Below, piece after piece: positions 36,116 to 49,334 of a stretch of DNA of 64,000 bases. Within the stretch, counting starts at the first letter, position 1. Every line of letters begins with the position of its first letter. A model generated the notes under the pieces. The model did no database searches and was not told where the DNA came from. It worked only from the letters and a program-made list of their open reading frames with translations. Made by a program: the position numbers and the translations under genes. This DNA is from Callorhinus ursinus (Eukaryota > Chordata > Mammalia > Carnivora > Otariidae), in the NCBI RefSeq assembly GCF_003265705.1, contig NW_020312827.1, positions 20,618,170-20,682,169 of the forward strand, written 5' to 3'.

Positions 36116-36819
36116 CATGTACCTGATGTGCTAACTGGGTTAGACGGTGACAGACTGGGATAGACCTTTCCCACGTTAAGATTTGGAGCCTTTATCTGGG
36201 GCTTATTGCTTTGTCGAGGGAACGACCTCATGCCGTTACTGGTGTTGTGAATGGAACCTGTCACAGTTTGTCAGTGTGATGGCTCAGTGACCCGCTGGGA
36301 CAAAGGGCACTTCTGCTTATCAGAACCACTGCTCCACAATTGTCCCACACCATCACTGTCCATTTCCTTTTCCTGTTTAGTCAGAGCCACACCTGTGAGT
36401 GGGAGTCAGTGCCCGATCCAGGTGTGCATCAGTAAACATTTACCGAGTGTCTGCTGGGTGTCAGGTATTATGTTAGACGCGGATAGAGCTTGTAATAATG
36501 AACAAAAACAGGGTAAAATGTATATAAAATAAGACCTGGGCTCCTGGGCTTTGCCTTCCAATAGCTTGTAGTCTAGTAACAAGGTATATGTGCTTCTTCT
36601 GAAAGCTATTTATTTTCCCCCTCCTCTCCCCTCTTTGTCTCTCCTGTTAGCCTCCGCTCACCCACCCCTTCTCCCTCACACACCAACCCTTCCCTGAACT
36701 ACACTCCATGTAAGCAGGCTACGAGCCATTTAACATGGCCTCTATCCAACAAAAGCAATCAACTCGTAGCATATGTCTTCTTCTTGGCTCCCCCAAAACT
36801 CTAGATGGCCGTGCCTTCC

Positions 36820-37020
36820 ATTAATTATGATAACAGAAGCAGCCATTTATTAGGTGTCTGGTACATGCAAGGCATTATGCCAGGCCCTTGCCTACATTAT
36901 TTGTAACTCTCACAACATCCTGCAGGGCATCATTATCCCATTTTATAGGTGAGGGACCTGAGGCTCGGAGAACAGAAATCACTTGCCTGACGTTACCCAC
37001 AGCCTGTTTGTGGTACAGTG
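36820..37020 (-). repeat. MIR-like ancient SINE
   Basis: AGCCATTTATTAGGTGTCTGG, CATTATGCCAGGCCCTTGCC and GAGGGACCTGAGGCTCGGAG follow reverse MIR order. Confidence 0.75.
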
Positions 37021-40010
37021 CTCTCTCCCGTGTGCTGTGCTCCTTGTGGAGCTGTTTGCAGTGTTCGCTCTGATGATTAAACATTGTAAACACCCTTCTG
37101 CGTCAGTTTATCACTCAGCTGTGCACATATAAACCTGTGTGGTTAGGAGAGGCTGGTGCCAGGACCACTCTTGCTGTAATTATTCTAGCTTGACTGGAAA
37201 TGTCAATAAAGAGCCACTCAGCCTCGCAAACAACTTCTGACCTCTTGTTTTCTAAATGCCTTAATATTCAGCAGCACTAACCTGCTGTGCCATCAGGAGG
37301 GATACTGAACCTATTTCGTTATCTATATTAAAATCTTGGACGCAGGCGCCTCAGGAAGAGCCTCTGTGTATTGAGAAAATTCTGCCACTTTGGCCCTGCC
37401 TTACTAGGCTGTCTCTCTGGGATTAATTTAATACTTGCCACTAGCCTCTATTTTGGGAACCTGGAGACCAATAGGGCTATGTGATGCAGATTAAAGGGAG
37501 CATTGCCATGATCTGGACACAGAGGAGGCACCCGCGATCAGGTGCATGTTCTGGGTGGTTTTGTGTGAAAAGGCACAACGCAGAGTGGCTGTTTTCCCTC
37601 CTAGTCCAAGTGTTTTGGGGTCCTGGCCTCTAACCCCATGGAAGCCACTCAAAATGAGATAGCCAACTCTATGTAACACAGTCTCATGGCATATGTTGGG
37701 CACAAGTCATGTTCACACAAGGAGGGGGATCAAAAGCCAGCAAATCACTGTGGGTTGCAGGTCTAGTCTTAAGCTTTTCAAGCCTTAGAAACGCAATCAC
37801 ATTCTTGTTTTGAGAGGTAAGCCTTTCTGGGGATTGACGCACCATCTACAGTAGGAGACATATATTGGCAGTATGACTAACACCAGTGATTTGCTCAAAA
37901 ATAAAAGCTACTCTAATTTGAGTTTTTTCTGCATGTGCTTAGATTTTTAAGTATAATTTCCAGTTCCCACAACCGCCTCTCAAGCTGTTGGATAGTTACT
38001 CGCATTTCACAAATGTCAATACTGAGCCAGCGTCCCACCCAGGTAGACTTGGTTCCAAATCTTCAGCTCTTTCCACTCTTTCTCAGCACCTGAAAACACT
38101 GTCTGCTGTTAGATTTCCAGTGGAGATGTCAGCCGCTTTGCCAGTTTGGCTTCAACCAACTCAGGCAGAATTATCAAGCATTTCCCTTTTTGGGTTCACA
38201 CAGCACTTTGCATATACCTATAGGAGCACTTTGTATTGTATTGTAGTTGCACTGATAGCGTCTTCCTCATTTTTTTAATGTAGGGCCTGTTGCAGCACCT
38301 GGCAGTGCTGTGTAGTGGAAGGACTGGGTTGAAATGTTGTGTCTGGTTTCGCTAACATTTTATCCTCAGTATGTGACACACCACCTGGTAGCGAACTTAT
38401 CTGCTCAGTAAATATTGAATGAACTAATGAATGAGTAAATACAATCTTGGCTATTATTTTTCCTCTGTGAATCTTTTTCATTATTAAAAATGAAGAATAA
38501 TTCTATCTACTTTATAGGGCTCATATGAGATTAAATGAATCAATGAAACCAGGGTAAGTGATGGTGTGATAGTGACTTTTGAGATTCAGGTAGTGGTTTT
38601 AAGATTTGTCATGTTGCTGTATGTCTAAACAGTTCACTTAGGTTTATTGCTACCGTAATACCCTATTATATGAATATGACACAGTTTGCTTAGCCATTCT
38701 CCTGTTGATGGATAGTTGGGGGTATTTCCAGTTTTTTACTATAATTAATAAAGCTGCTATGAACATTCTTGAACAAATCTATTTGTGGACATATTTTTCA
38801 CTTCTCTCACATATAAACATGGTAGTGGAATTGCTGGGTCATAAGTTAGGTGAATGTGCAAATTTATTAGAGGCTGCTAAACCATTTTTCAAAGTGATTT
38901 TACCGCTTTATACTCTTACCAACAATATAAGAGAGTTCTAGTTGTTTTCCATCCTGTAACATGATATTATCATGCTTTCCAACTTTAGCCTTTCTAGTGG
39001 ATGTGTCATATCTCACCGTAGTTCAATTTGCACTTCCTTAGTGTCTAATGATGTTGAGCACCTTATCATGTGCTCTGTGGCCAATCATATAGCTTCTTTT
39101 ATGAAGGGCCTGTTTTTTTTATTGGTTATTCTTCTTTTTATTATTGATTTGTGGGAATTCTTTATGTATTCTGGATATGTCTTTTTTCAGTAGCTTGCCT
39201 TTTAACTTTTTAAGTGATATCTTGATAAATAAATTGGTAAGATGCAATTTATTAAGTTTTTTTTCTTTCATGGTAGTGCTTTTTGTCCTGAGAAATCACT
39301 GTAGCCTGCAAGGTCATGAAATGTTTTTTTATGTTTTCCTACAGAAGTGTTACAGTTTTGGCTCTCATATAGATCTATGACCTTTCTCACTTTAATTCCT
39401 GTGTTTATATAGAGAGAGAGAAGAAAAGGTTAAGGTCTGTTTTTTCCCATGTGTGTGTCTAGTTGCTCCAGCACACTTTATTGAAAAGAACTTCCCTCCC
39501 CCATTGAATTCTACGGCACCTTTGTCAAAACCCAAGTGAGTATATATGTATGGGTCTACTTCTCGACTCTCTATTCTCTTCCATTAACTTATTTGTCTTT
39601 CCTATTATACTATCTTAGTTACTGAGTCTTTATAGTAAATCCTAAAATTTAGTAATATAAGCCCTCCAACATTTTTCTTCTTCAAGATTATCTTGGCTAT
39701 TGACAGGCTTTGATAAAAACTGAGTTTATCAGTTTCTACCAAAGGGGGAAAAAAAAAAGTCCAGGGATTTTGTTTGGATTTGCATTGACTCCATAATTCA
39801 GTTTCAGAAACTTTTTCATCTTAACATTTTGAGTCTTAAAATCCATTAACACGAAATCTCTCCATTGTTTAGGCCTTCTTTAATTTCTCTCATTAGTGTT
39901 CTGTAGTTTTCAAGTATAGAGGTCTTACATGCTTAATCTGTGTATTTGAAATTTTTATGATATTGTATTTTTTAAAATTTCATTTTCCAGTTATTTGTTA
40001 CTAGTATTTA

Positions 40011-40837
40011 TTTTTAAAGATTTTATGTATTTACTTGAGAGAGAGCGTGAGAGAGCGAGTAAGAGAGCGCAAGCAGGGGGAGCTGCAAAGGGAGAGGGAG
40101 AAGCCAGCAGGGAGCCCAACATGGGGCTGGATCCTAGGACCCTGGGATCACAGCCTGAGCCGAAGGCAGACTCTTTTTTTTTTTAATTTTATTTAAATTT
40201 GATTGTTTTTCAAATCTCATCCTCTTTTGTATATATTTCAAGGTTATTTTTTATCTGTTTTAAAGAATTAAACATAGTAACTGTAAAGTCTGTGTCTAAT
40301 AATTCCATTTATCTGAAATTCTTAAAGGTCTGTTCCTTTTTTTTTTTTCTCATTCATGGTACCTTGTTTGTGTTATTTATTTTATTTTATTATGTTAATC
40401 ACCATACATTACATCATTCGTTTTTGATGTAGTGTTCCCTGATTCATTGTTTGTGTATAACACCCTGTGCTCCTTGCAGTACGTGCCCTCTTTAACACCC
40501 ATCACTGGGCTAACCCATCCCCCCACCCCCTCCCCTCTAGAACCTTCAGCTTGTTTCTCAGAGTCCATAGTCTCTCATGGTTCATCTCCCCCTCTGATTT
40601 CCCCCCCTTCAATCTTTCACTTCCTACTATCTTCTTTTCTTTTTTTTTTTTTTAACATATAATGTATTATTTGTTTCAGGGGTACAGGTGTGTGATTCAT
40701 CAGTCTTCCACAATTCACAGCGCTCACCATAGCACATACCCTCCCCAGTGTCTATCACCCAGCCACCCCATCCCTCCCACCCCCCACCACTCCAGCAACC
40801 CTCAGTTTGTTAACTGACTGAGCCACCCAGGCGCCCC
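40011..40837 (-). mobile_element. Carnivoran SINE split by a nested LINE-1 tail
   Basis: The left part 40011-40173 runs to CCGAAGGCAGACTC and the right part 40810-40837 is TTAACTGACTGAGCCACCCA plus the head end. The target-site duplication TGTTACTAGTRTTTA is at 39996-40010 and 40838-40852, so both parts belong to one SINE. Confidence 0.9.
40174..40809 (-). mobile_element. LINE-1 3' end nested in a SINE, with extra 3' segment
   Basis: A poly-T tract (40174-40184) is followed by about 190 bp not seen in other copies (40185-40371). The usual antisense LINE-1 tail then begins at about 40372 (TATTTATTTTATTTTATTAT) and runs to 40809. At most two bases of target duplication are visible. Confidence 0.8.
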
Positions 40838-41119
40838 TGTTACTAGTGTTTAGATATATAATTAGTTTTTTTTAAGTAATGACTTTGTATCCTGACACCT
40901 TGCTGCATTCACTCATTGCTTCTATGATTTTGTTGATATTTTTGGATTTGCTGAGTATACAATCATGCCATCTATGAAGAGAGTTTTATCTCTTTCTTTT
41001 GCTTTTCATTCCCTTTCCTTACCTTGTTGCCATGCATATGGACTCCACTACAGTACTGAATAGATGCGATGAGATTGGGGGAAAACATTCACTATTTCAC
41101 CATTATGATATTAGCTGAG

Positions 41120-41120
<1 letters not shown>

Positions 41121-41181
<61 letters not shown>

Positions 41182-41182
41182 G
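41121..41182. repeat. TG/CA microsatellite palindrome
   Basis: About 15 TG units are followed by TACACATACA and about 10 CA units, bounded by CG on both sides. The whole tract is close to self-complementary. Confidence 0.95.
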
Positions 41183-42929
41183 CCCTTTATCAGACTGAGG
41201 AAATTGTCCTCCATTTCTACTATGCTGAGAGTTTTTATTACTAATGGGTGTTAAATTTTACTTTTCATCTATTGTAATGGTCTCACAAGGTAGTCTTGTA
41301 CAACACATTATTCTATGCATGTGTGAATAACTTCTCTAATATTCTGCGGAAGTTCAGAGGAGTTGCGTAAGAGGACACAAGTCCAGGCACTTTTCCAAAG
41401 TGACCACCAGATCCTAGTGCTGTGTGCAGTTTCATGTCCCATGAGTCCCTCCTGAGTCCTCCAGTTAATTTGGGAACACTTTTGACTGTTGTAATTTTCC
41501 GTTTCTCCTTCATCAGCCTTGATAATAGCACAGATGCCTCTTAATTGTGGCGGTAAACGTGGGACTTTGGGTGCTCCCCCCACCTGCTTGCCTGTATCTT
41601 CTAAAATTTTTTCAGTGAACATGGCTTGCTTGTGTTAAAAGAAAGTTTTTAACCTTCTGTGTAATTAATAATTAGACCCACTCCTATCAGTTCTTTCTGA
41701 GAACTTTTTCTCTGTGCTCTAGGTTTTACGACATTCCATGTTCAGGTGGAGAAGAAGCTGTCCCCTTGCAGAACTGTACGATCACCATTTTTTCTTTTTA
41801 AAATATTATTATCACAGGACTGATTGTACACAGGGCTTGTAATAAAATGTTAACACTGTGCTGTGCAACCACAATGGTAAATCTCCTTTGAAGGTGACTT
41901 CAGAGGCACCCAAAAGTGGAGTGTTACATCTATGACTTTATTTCTTGCTTCCTCAGTACATTAAACCTAATTTTCACCCTTTCCTTCTGTTTCAGCCTCC
42001 TGTATAAAAAGTATACCGTGTTTTCTGCCCATCATACTTTGTCATAAACGTGAACATGTATAGATCGACTGGAAAAAGAATTCATTTAATGGTAGATGTC
42101 TCAACTCTTCTTTGCTGACCCTTCTATCCCTTAATTTCTGGAGATGTTCCTTTTTTCCTCTTTCCCAACTTTGGGTTCCTAGATGAAGTTCCCAGCACAA
42201 TTCAGTTCAAAAGGCTGTAATGTAGTGGCCAGAGTGGGAAAATAAACACAAAGAGATCATGCCTGTGTGTGCTGTGATGGAAGTGTAGATCAAAGACTTC
42301 AGCCCTGCTTGGGAGTTTAATGACTTCCAGCAGGTTAGTCTGAGTCCAAGGTGGTTTTGCTCAAAGGTAACTCTCTCTAACCTTGGCTTTAAATTCTGGC
42401 ATTTTTGTCCATCCGATTAACAGTTGAGGATTTAGAGGCCTGGAGTTGGAGAAGCCTCTTTCAGACCAGACTGAGAATGAGAGCTCTAAGATGTGGAATA
42501 GGGACCAGAGATAGGCTCTTATTTCCAGCGGCTGTGCTTTGTTTTCGTGGAACAGGAAGTCATTATCTGGAGAGCCACAAATCCTTGAGAATTCATTTCC
42601 ACTTCCAGAAAGGAAAGTATCCCTAGCCTGCCAGCACTTAGAGCAGGCTTTATCGCCTGGAGCTACAGAGCCCCTCCAGGGAGCCATTCTAAGTCACTGC
42701 CTTGTCAAAATAATCACGGGGTTTTTTTTTCTTTCTAATCACAGATTCCTGGTAGAGGGAATGTTTTCTGCTTTTTCTCAATGCTTAATGTGAATATTGG
42801 TTACTTCTCTTGCCTGATGTTGATTATTAAAATTAAAATGTTCATACGAAACAGAACAAACCTCAAAATGAAGAAATAAGTGCCCTCTTTCTTTTCTTAG
42901 TTCATCAGTAATAATGAAAGTAATTTAAG

Positions 42930-43110
42930 ATGGATAGCATGCCATATTGTGCAGGTGGCATTCCCATGCATTCCCATGTCTTCTCATTTGGTTGTCACAG
43001 CCATGTTGTGGTGGACAGACCAGGTTATTTTTATTATGCTTTTTAAAAGTGAAGGAGCTGAGACTTGAAAATGGAGTCGCTTGCTCGAGATTCGGTAGTT
43101 AAGCAGACAC
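42930..43110 (-). repeat. MIR-like ancient SINE
   Basis: TTCTCATTTGGTTGTCACAG, TTTTTATTATGCTTTTTAAA and GAAGGAGCTGAGACTTGAAA fit a diverged reverse MIR. Confidence 0.5.
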
Positions 43111-43159
43111 AGAGCGGCGGTCGGCCTTGCGGGAACCCAGAACGGTCAAGCTGAGGGTC

Positions 43160-43335
43160 GTGAACTCCCAGTTCCTGGGTTCAGACTCTAGCTCCACCAC
43201 TTACTTGTTTGTGACTTTGGTCACTAATCTCCATGCTTCAGTGTCCCCGAGGTAGGACCTACCTTGTGTTGGTGTTCCAGGATCAAATCGAGAGTTTCAG
43301 TGCAGTCTGGCGGAGCACCTGGCATCCAGCACATG
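43160..43335 (+). repeat. MIR-like ancient SINE
   Basis: CCTGGGTTCAGACTCTAGCT, CCACCACTTACTTGTTTGTG and GCGGAGCACCTGGCATCCAG fit + oriented MIR. Confidence 0.65.
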
Positions 43336-44670
43336 ACTGGTGAGCGTTAGCCCAAGCCACTGCTGTGGTCTTGAACGTGGAGGCAGGTGTGCGTGTGTGG
43401 GGTGGGGGGAGGTATTAACTTTCTCTCCTTCCAGCTCCCTCTCCTGCCCTAAAACCTCAAGTCTACTCCCCAAGTTACCAGAGAACTCCAGACACACTCC
43501 AGAAGTCACCAGGGGCTATGTGGGTTTAGGCAATCCAATTCCAATTTAAATACTCTGAAGAAAAACTAACACCGTAAAGATCTCTCTCTTTGGCTCAGTG
43601 TTGCCCTGATTCTGAAGACGGTTTGTGCTTCTCTCCATTGACACATGCCTTACCCCCCTTAATCTTAACCAGAAATCTTAAGGTTTTAGACAGAATAGTT
43701 ACATTCCTCCTCTCTAAATATTTTTGGGACTCTTTATTCTTTATTTGCTAGCAGCCTTTATCAAATGCTGACTGGTGTGTTTGCCCCCGTCTGCTCTTGA
43801 GGACAGGATAGAAATTCCTATGCTATGTAGTGCGTGTTCTTGAAAAGTCTTTGAGGAAACAAACCTCTGTTTTATGTTGTGCAACTTGCCCTCTAATGTA
43901 ACTGAGGTTCATGCTTTGAGGTGGGCAGATGATTCCACCTTTATGTCCTTCGCTTGACTTCTCTCACTTAGGCAAAGAAGGGGCAACAAGTAGGCAGACA
44001 CACCAACTGGCCGTGTGTCCAGCTGCAAGAGGAGGTTCTGTCTGACCTTAGGAAATGCCCTCAGTGTAGGAAACAAAGGTTACTATTTTTAAAGAGTGGA
44101 AGGCAGCATGTTTGTCAACATTTCAGCATGTCCCAGCCAGGCAAGCTTTCAGTTTGAAAATAGAAATCCTGATCCCATTACCTCATCTCTGTCTGCTGAA
44201 GTCCCTGACTTGAAAAGTCAGTGGGATCACATTTACTTCCTGAAACAAATGATCAACGTTGATCATCCTTTATCCACGATCACAGTTTCTTACTACTTTT
44301 CACATATCCTGCACGTCCCCACTGAGGCAGCCAGACATTGTATATATGTACTGAAATGAATACCAACTGCCCTCCAGACTCTCTTGGTGTACGTAATGCT
44401 CATCCTAACAGCTTGGTCGGATACCGCCAACAGCTGCTGGCCCTTACTGTCTTGCACACTGCTGGTTTGGAATATTGTCCCGTGGAAACTCTCATCAGTG
44501 AATATTAAGCAAATGAAAATGTGGGTTCTAAAACTGTACATGCAGAAGAATCCCTGCTCTGTAGATAGGTATGTGTTCATGAATGTGGATGTGCACAGTG
44601 AGACAGCTTGAAGGAAACACTGTCATAGTGACATCAGTAATCTCAGGTGGCAGCAAGATTCAGGTGCTTT

Positions 44671-44793
44671 GATTTCATCTTAAGAAGCCTCCACACCCTG
44701 CATGGAGCCTGACCCAGGACTTGATCTGAGATCATGACCGGAGCTGAAATCAAAAGAGTCAGACGCTTAACTGAGGGAGCCACCCAGGCGCCC
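44671..44793 (-). mobile_element. Carnivoran SINE, 3'-shortened
   Basis: Head (GCCACCCAGGCGCCC) and middle are present but the CT-rich and poly-A part is missing. CAGGTGCTTT flanks it at 44661-44670 and 44794-44803. Confidence 0.85.
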
Positions 44794-45464
44794 CAGGTGC
44801 TTTTAATTTTATGTGTTTCTGCACCATCCAAATTTTCTAAAATATAACTTGTTCCTTAAAATCTTCAAAAAAGTTCATCTTTATATTACAGAAGCAAATA
44901 GTTACTTAGTTTAGAACTTGGTGACTGGAACAATTATAAAAAGCAGCGTGCTTTAAAATGAATTCACATTATGAGTGCATTAGATTCAGTGGGCCTTAAA
45001 TCCCGAGTTATCCCCAGCTGAGGCAAAGGACACCCAACCCTGGTCGTATGGACAGTTGGGGAACATGTCAGTTAAGTGGCACCTGTCAGCTCAGGATGTA
45101 GAAAGGTATGAGTGTGTTCTTGGCCTTCCACTTTCCCCTATTCTCTGGTTACTTGATTTCATTTACTTTCTCAGAAATACTAATGGTCTCTGGGAGACTT
45201 TTGAAAAGCCTATGACCTCTTTGATCTGACATGTAACCAAGCCTCTCAACACACAGGTTTTGGTTTAATATATCTGTAAATAAGTCTTTATTCCAAGATT
45301 GCTTTTTGCATTTCTCTCTCTCTCTTTCATGCAACAGCTGCCCAGCTAGGACCTACTCAAACAGCATGAGAAATTGTAGGACCTATTTGGAACCTAGAAC
45401 TACCTCACTATCTGAATAGTAATTACAGACCTTACCAAACAGCAGTAAGCACTTTTGAATGTTT

Positions 45465-45620
45465 AGAAACATTCCTACATATGTGTTATTTCATATTTGC
45501 TTCCAAACTAGAACAGAGATTATGATTATCCCATGTTACAGGTGGGGAAATGGCACAAAGAGACTTGCCCAAGACCATAGCAAGTTTGTGGCAGAGCCCG
45601 GACTAGAAATAAAACCTTCT
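45465..45620 (-). repeat. MIR-like ancient SINE
   Basis: GATTATCCCATGTTACAGGTG, AGACTTGCCCAAGACCATAG and GTGGCAGAGCCCGGACTAG are in reverse MIR order. Confidence 0.75.
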
Positions 45621-45689
45621 GTATCATGGGCTCCCACAGTGCCAAATGTCTCTTTACAAGTTGTTCCCCAAGGGTACCTAGACTCTAAG

Positions 45690-45941
45690 GAATAATCATT
45701 ATAATAATAACACCAAATATTTATAAAATGTTTGCTATGTAAACTTTACATAAATTAACTCAGTCCTCATCACAACTTAAGAGGTTAATATTAGGGGTGA
45801 CTTGGGTGGCTCAGTTGGTTAAGGGTCTTGCCTTTGGCTCAGGTCATGATCCCAGGGTCCTGGGATCGAGCCCCGCATCAGGCTCCTGGCTCAGTGGGGA
45901 GCCTGCTTCTCCCTCTGCCTCTGCCCCTCCCCCTGCTTGTG

Positions 45942-45972
<31 letters not shown>

Positions 45973-46140
45973 AAATAAATAAAATAAAATAAAATAAAAT
46001 AAAATAAAATAAAATAAAATAGGTAAGTACTATTATCTCCATTTTACAGTTGAAGGAACTAAAGCCCTAGTACACTTAAGTAACTTGCCCAAGGTCACAG
46101 TGTTAATAAATGAAATAGCCAGGATATGAACCACCCTGGA
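45690..46140 (-). repeat. MIR-like SINE interrupted by a younger SINE
   Basis: The left part has TGTTTGCTATGTAAACTTTA and the right part has CCATTTTACAGTTGAAGGAAC and AACTTGCCCAAGGTCACAGT. They join into one MIR once the SINE at 45795-46020 is removed. Confidence 0.75.
45795..46020 (+). mobile_element. Carnivoran SINE with expanded CT and AAAAT tails
   Basis: A full-length body is followed by about 14 CT units and at least eight AAAAT pentamers at 45979-46020. The likely target-site duplication is imperfect (AGGTTAATATTA and AGGTAAGTACTATTA). Confidence 0.93.
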
Positions 46141-46474
46141 GCCACAGCCCATTGACCACTTGGCAGTGCAGTCAGAACCTATCCACTTCCCACCTGTTTT
46201 TGCCTACGGTGACCCAGACCAACGATGACAACTCTTCAGAGAAGAGTCTTAAATTCCTCCCCTCCAACCCTACCAGAGTTTGAAGTATATGTCTTGTATT
46301 GTTTAAGCCAGAGGAATACTGTTCTATTTCCTTGTGAAAAGAATGAGGGAGAATGGAGAGGAGCAACAAAATAGTTTGGCTCAAAGCCGGACACGTTTGG
46401 AAGGTTCTAGAAATCTATATCTGCCCATGGTTCCTACAAAGATCTTGTCATCTGTCTCCTGCCTGGCTACTAAA

Positions 46475-46760
46475 TAATTTGGATTGCAAGCAACAGAAGC
46501 CCCACTTTACTAACTTTAAGCAAAAGGAATTTATTCTAAGGATATACTAGTTTACAGAATCAGAAGAAAACCTTCATCATGGTCTCCAAGTACAGCAAAA
46601 GAGGGCAAGCCCCAGTGCACAAGCACCTTTCAAGTTTCTGCTTGTGATCTATTTGATCCTGACTAAAATAAATCACATGCTCCAGCTCAGAGTCAGTGTG
46701 GGAAGGGACTGCCCAAGAGCATGGATAGAAGAAGGAAGAATCTGAGGCCGTTTTGCTCTC
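46475..46760. repeat. Ancient interspersed repeat, unclassified (copy 2)
   Basis: GGATTGCAAGCAACAGAAGC, AAGCAAAAGGAATTTATTC and ATCAGAAGAAAACCTTC resemble the copy at 33250. Family not assigned. Confidence 0.45.
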
Positions 46761-47206
46761 TCCCACAGATGGTCAGGTACCTTGGCAACTTTAAGCCTCA
46801 AGTCAGCAAGAACTAATGTGCAGGCTCTTCAGCGTGCCTCTATCTGAATACCTCAGCTCCCGCTATTTTCCTGTGCTGGCGTCAGTCTATCCAAGATTTC
46901 CAAGTATCTGACTTTGCTTGGGTCATATGCATCAGGGGTGGGGCACCTTGATTGCTGAAGGCTTGAATGAGAGGGGGAAAAGGTTTGGTTGTGAAGTGGT
47001 TACCCAAAATCATGGGGGAGGGATGCAGGAGAGGCAATAGGCGGTTTCTTCCCTCTGTACTGTTCACTCTATTGAATTTGTCCTTTTGCTCTGAATTATG
47101 TGGGTTGAATTTTCCTCTAAAACTTTATTGAAAGCGAAAGTAACAGTTTCAACCTGTTACTTGAACAACAGGACATTTAAAACATTTAATTTAAAGATAC
47201 TTGCTG

Positions 47207-47418
47207 AGGGGTGCCTGGGTCACGCAGTTGGTTAAGCTTCCAGCTCTCAGTTTTCACTTGGGTCCTGATCTCAGGGTTGTGAAATGAAGCTCCGCTTTGG
47301 GCTCCATGCTCAGCATGGAGTCTGCTTGAGCTTCTCTCTCTCTCTCTCTCCCTCTGTCCCTCCCACTCGTGCTCTCTCACTTTCTCTAAAATAAATAATA
47401 AATCTTTAAAAAATAAAT
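47207..47418 (+). mobile_element. Carnivoran SINE, diverged
   Basis: The head is GGGGTGCCTGGGTCACGCAG and the tail TAAATAATAAATCTTTAAAA. The target-site duplication AAAGAYACTTRCTG is at 47193-47206 and 47419-47432. More diverged than most copies, so older. Confidence 0.92.
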
Positions 47419-48714
47419 AAAGACACTTACTGTGCTAGTGATGACCCTGGCATGGGTCAGGATCTCACAGGCTCACAGACATCCCTTCTTCCTGTCATTG
47501 CTATGTCTTCACTGGGCACCAAGAGGATAAACCAGAAAGGGAGATAAGACTGGTGGTCTGATACTGAGGTCATACAGTTCTTGACCCTGGCAGCAACTCT
47601 GACATTTATTTAGGTTAATTTCATAATTTCTGCAGAATTGGAAGACTGTTCTTAAAACTCTCTAGAAAGCAAGGAGGAGTGGATGAAATCATATTTAGCT
47701 AGGTTCTAGGCAACAGGGAAAGCCTGAGATAGGTCATTAGCATGATCACAGGGGAGCTGGGGCATTTAGGATTGAATTACTGCCCAAATAAAAGGAGAGT
47801 TTAAGGGAATAATAGATTCTTCTTATTTAGCAAGATACTTCTCCCTTTGGACTGACGACCAAGACCATTTTTCTGGTTACAATAGCCCACTTTTACAAAG
47901 AACAGGGAAGAGGTGATATCTTTTTGTATATGTGAAGTCATGCTAAGTATTTGAAACATGCCTAATGTACTATATCAGTTTTCTCCGAATGTTTGTTTGG
48001 TCATGTTTCTCCAAAGACTTGATCATGAGCCTCTAATATGTGTATGTGTGTATAATATTATTAATTTATTTACAAATTACAAATATACTAGGTATTTTAG
48101 TAAATGTTTTATAACACGTAGACAAACATTAGAAATGCTTAAAGGATGGGTTAAAAAGTAAACAAAATTAGAAGTTGTGATATTTTCTTCCCACACCCCA
48201 GTAGATCATTCCATGTACATCTTTGGGTGCATTCCCCCACTTTGGGGACTACTTATCTGGAATATGAAAACATCTTACACCTTCCCAACAATTACATAGG
48301 CAATTCTTAGTACCAGAGGGATAACAGAAAGTTGGATGTTCTGTCTTGAGCAGAGTGTACTCAAGACTTAACACTTCTCTTACGTGATAGACTAGTGCTA
48401 CTTTGTTGTAGTCACAATGACGTTGTGAATGCAGACCCTCCTATCTTGTCATCCCCAAGCCTTTGGGGATTTATCTATGCAATAATTGTGGAAAGATTTG
48501 GACACATGGAATCATAATCTGAGACAGTCCTCTCTCCTTCTCCATCGCTCTTTCCCTTCCCCCCATTTTTCTTCCTCCTTTCCCTCTTCAATATGTCCTT
48601 CAATCTCCATCAGATCATTAATACAACTTCAAAGGCATTCTCTCTGCTCTCTTCCCCCTCTCTTTTTTTGCTTCCTTGAGAACTCTGAAATAATGGTTAC
48701 ATATTTTTTATTGT

Positions 48715-48930
48715 GATAGCTAACATTTATTGAGCTGTGGGCCAGTTAAATTCAGTGTCTATTAATGATCTCATTTACCCTCACAACTTTATGTTATTTG
48801 CCTTGACAGCTGAGAAATCCTGAGGTTTAGAGAGGGTGAAGTAGTGTGCCCAAGAGCTCGTAGTTTTCTAATGGCAGAGCCAGGTTGATCAGACTCCAGG
48901 GCCCAAGCTTTACCCTCTGTTGCCTACAGT
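48715..48930 (-). repeat. MIR-like ancient SINE
   Basis: TAGCTAACATTTATTGAGCTG, GATCTCATTTACCCTCACAAC and GTGGTAG-like core follow reverse MIR order; AATGGCAGAGCCAGGTTGAT closes it. Nearly full length. Confidence 0.8.
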
Positions 48931-49334
48931 GGCACAAAACAGGCAGTAGAGACCAGCACGAAGCCAGGAATTCAATCCGTCGTTAGTACAAACCACTTTT
49001 AAACTAGCCTTTCCTTTATGAGTCTTGTGTCCACCCAGGAGACACTGGTGTATATATGCCAGACAGTGTGGATGCTATAGCAAGTCAGGATAAGTACCGA
49101 GTGGGTGAACCATCTGGAAATAGCATTTCACTGTTTGCCTGCAGATTATCTACCTCATGAGGGCTTCTGAAAAATTTGAGATGTTCAGAAATACAAATCA
49201 TCTCTACCTGCAAGAATAAATATATGGTCATGCTAGAAATTAGTTGCTGTCCTATTTTACTAAGAAATTATCTTAACTTGATATGTTTACAGTTTATAAA
49301 TTACATCTACCATCAGTCTGTATAAGAGTGTCTC

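Larger units (their letters stand above)
38630..41290 (-). pseudogene. Ancient LINE-1 (L1M) ORF2 relic, interrupted
   Basis: Antisense LINE-1 text runs through GCTATGAACATTCTTGAAC, GGAATTGCTGGGTCATAAG and TGACACCTTGCTGCATTCAC. It is split at 40011-40837 by a SINE that is itself split by another LINE-1 tail. It decayed long ago; no open reverse transcriptase remains. Confidence 0.8.
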
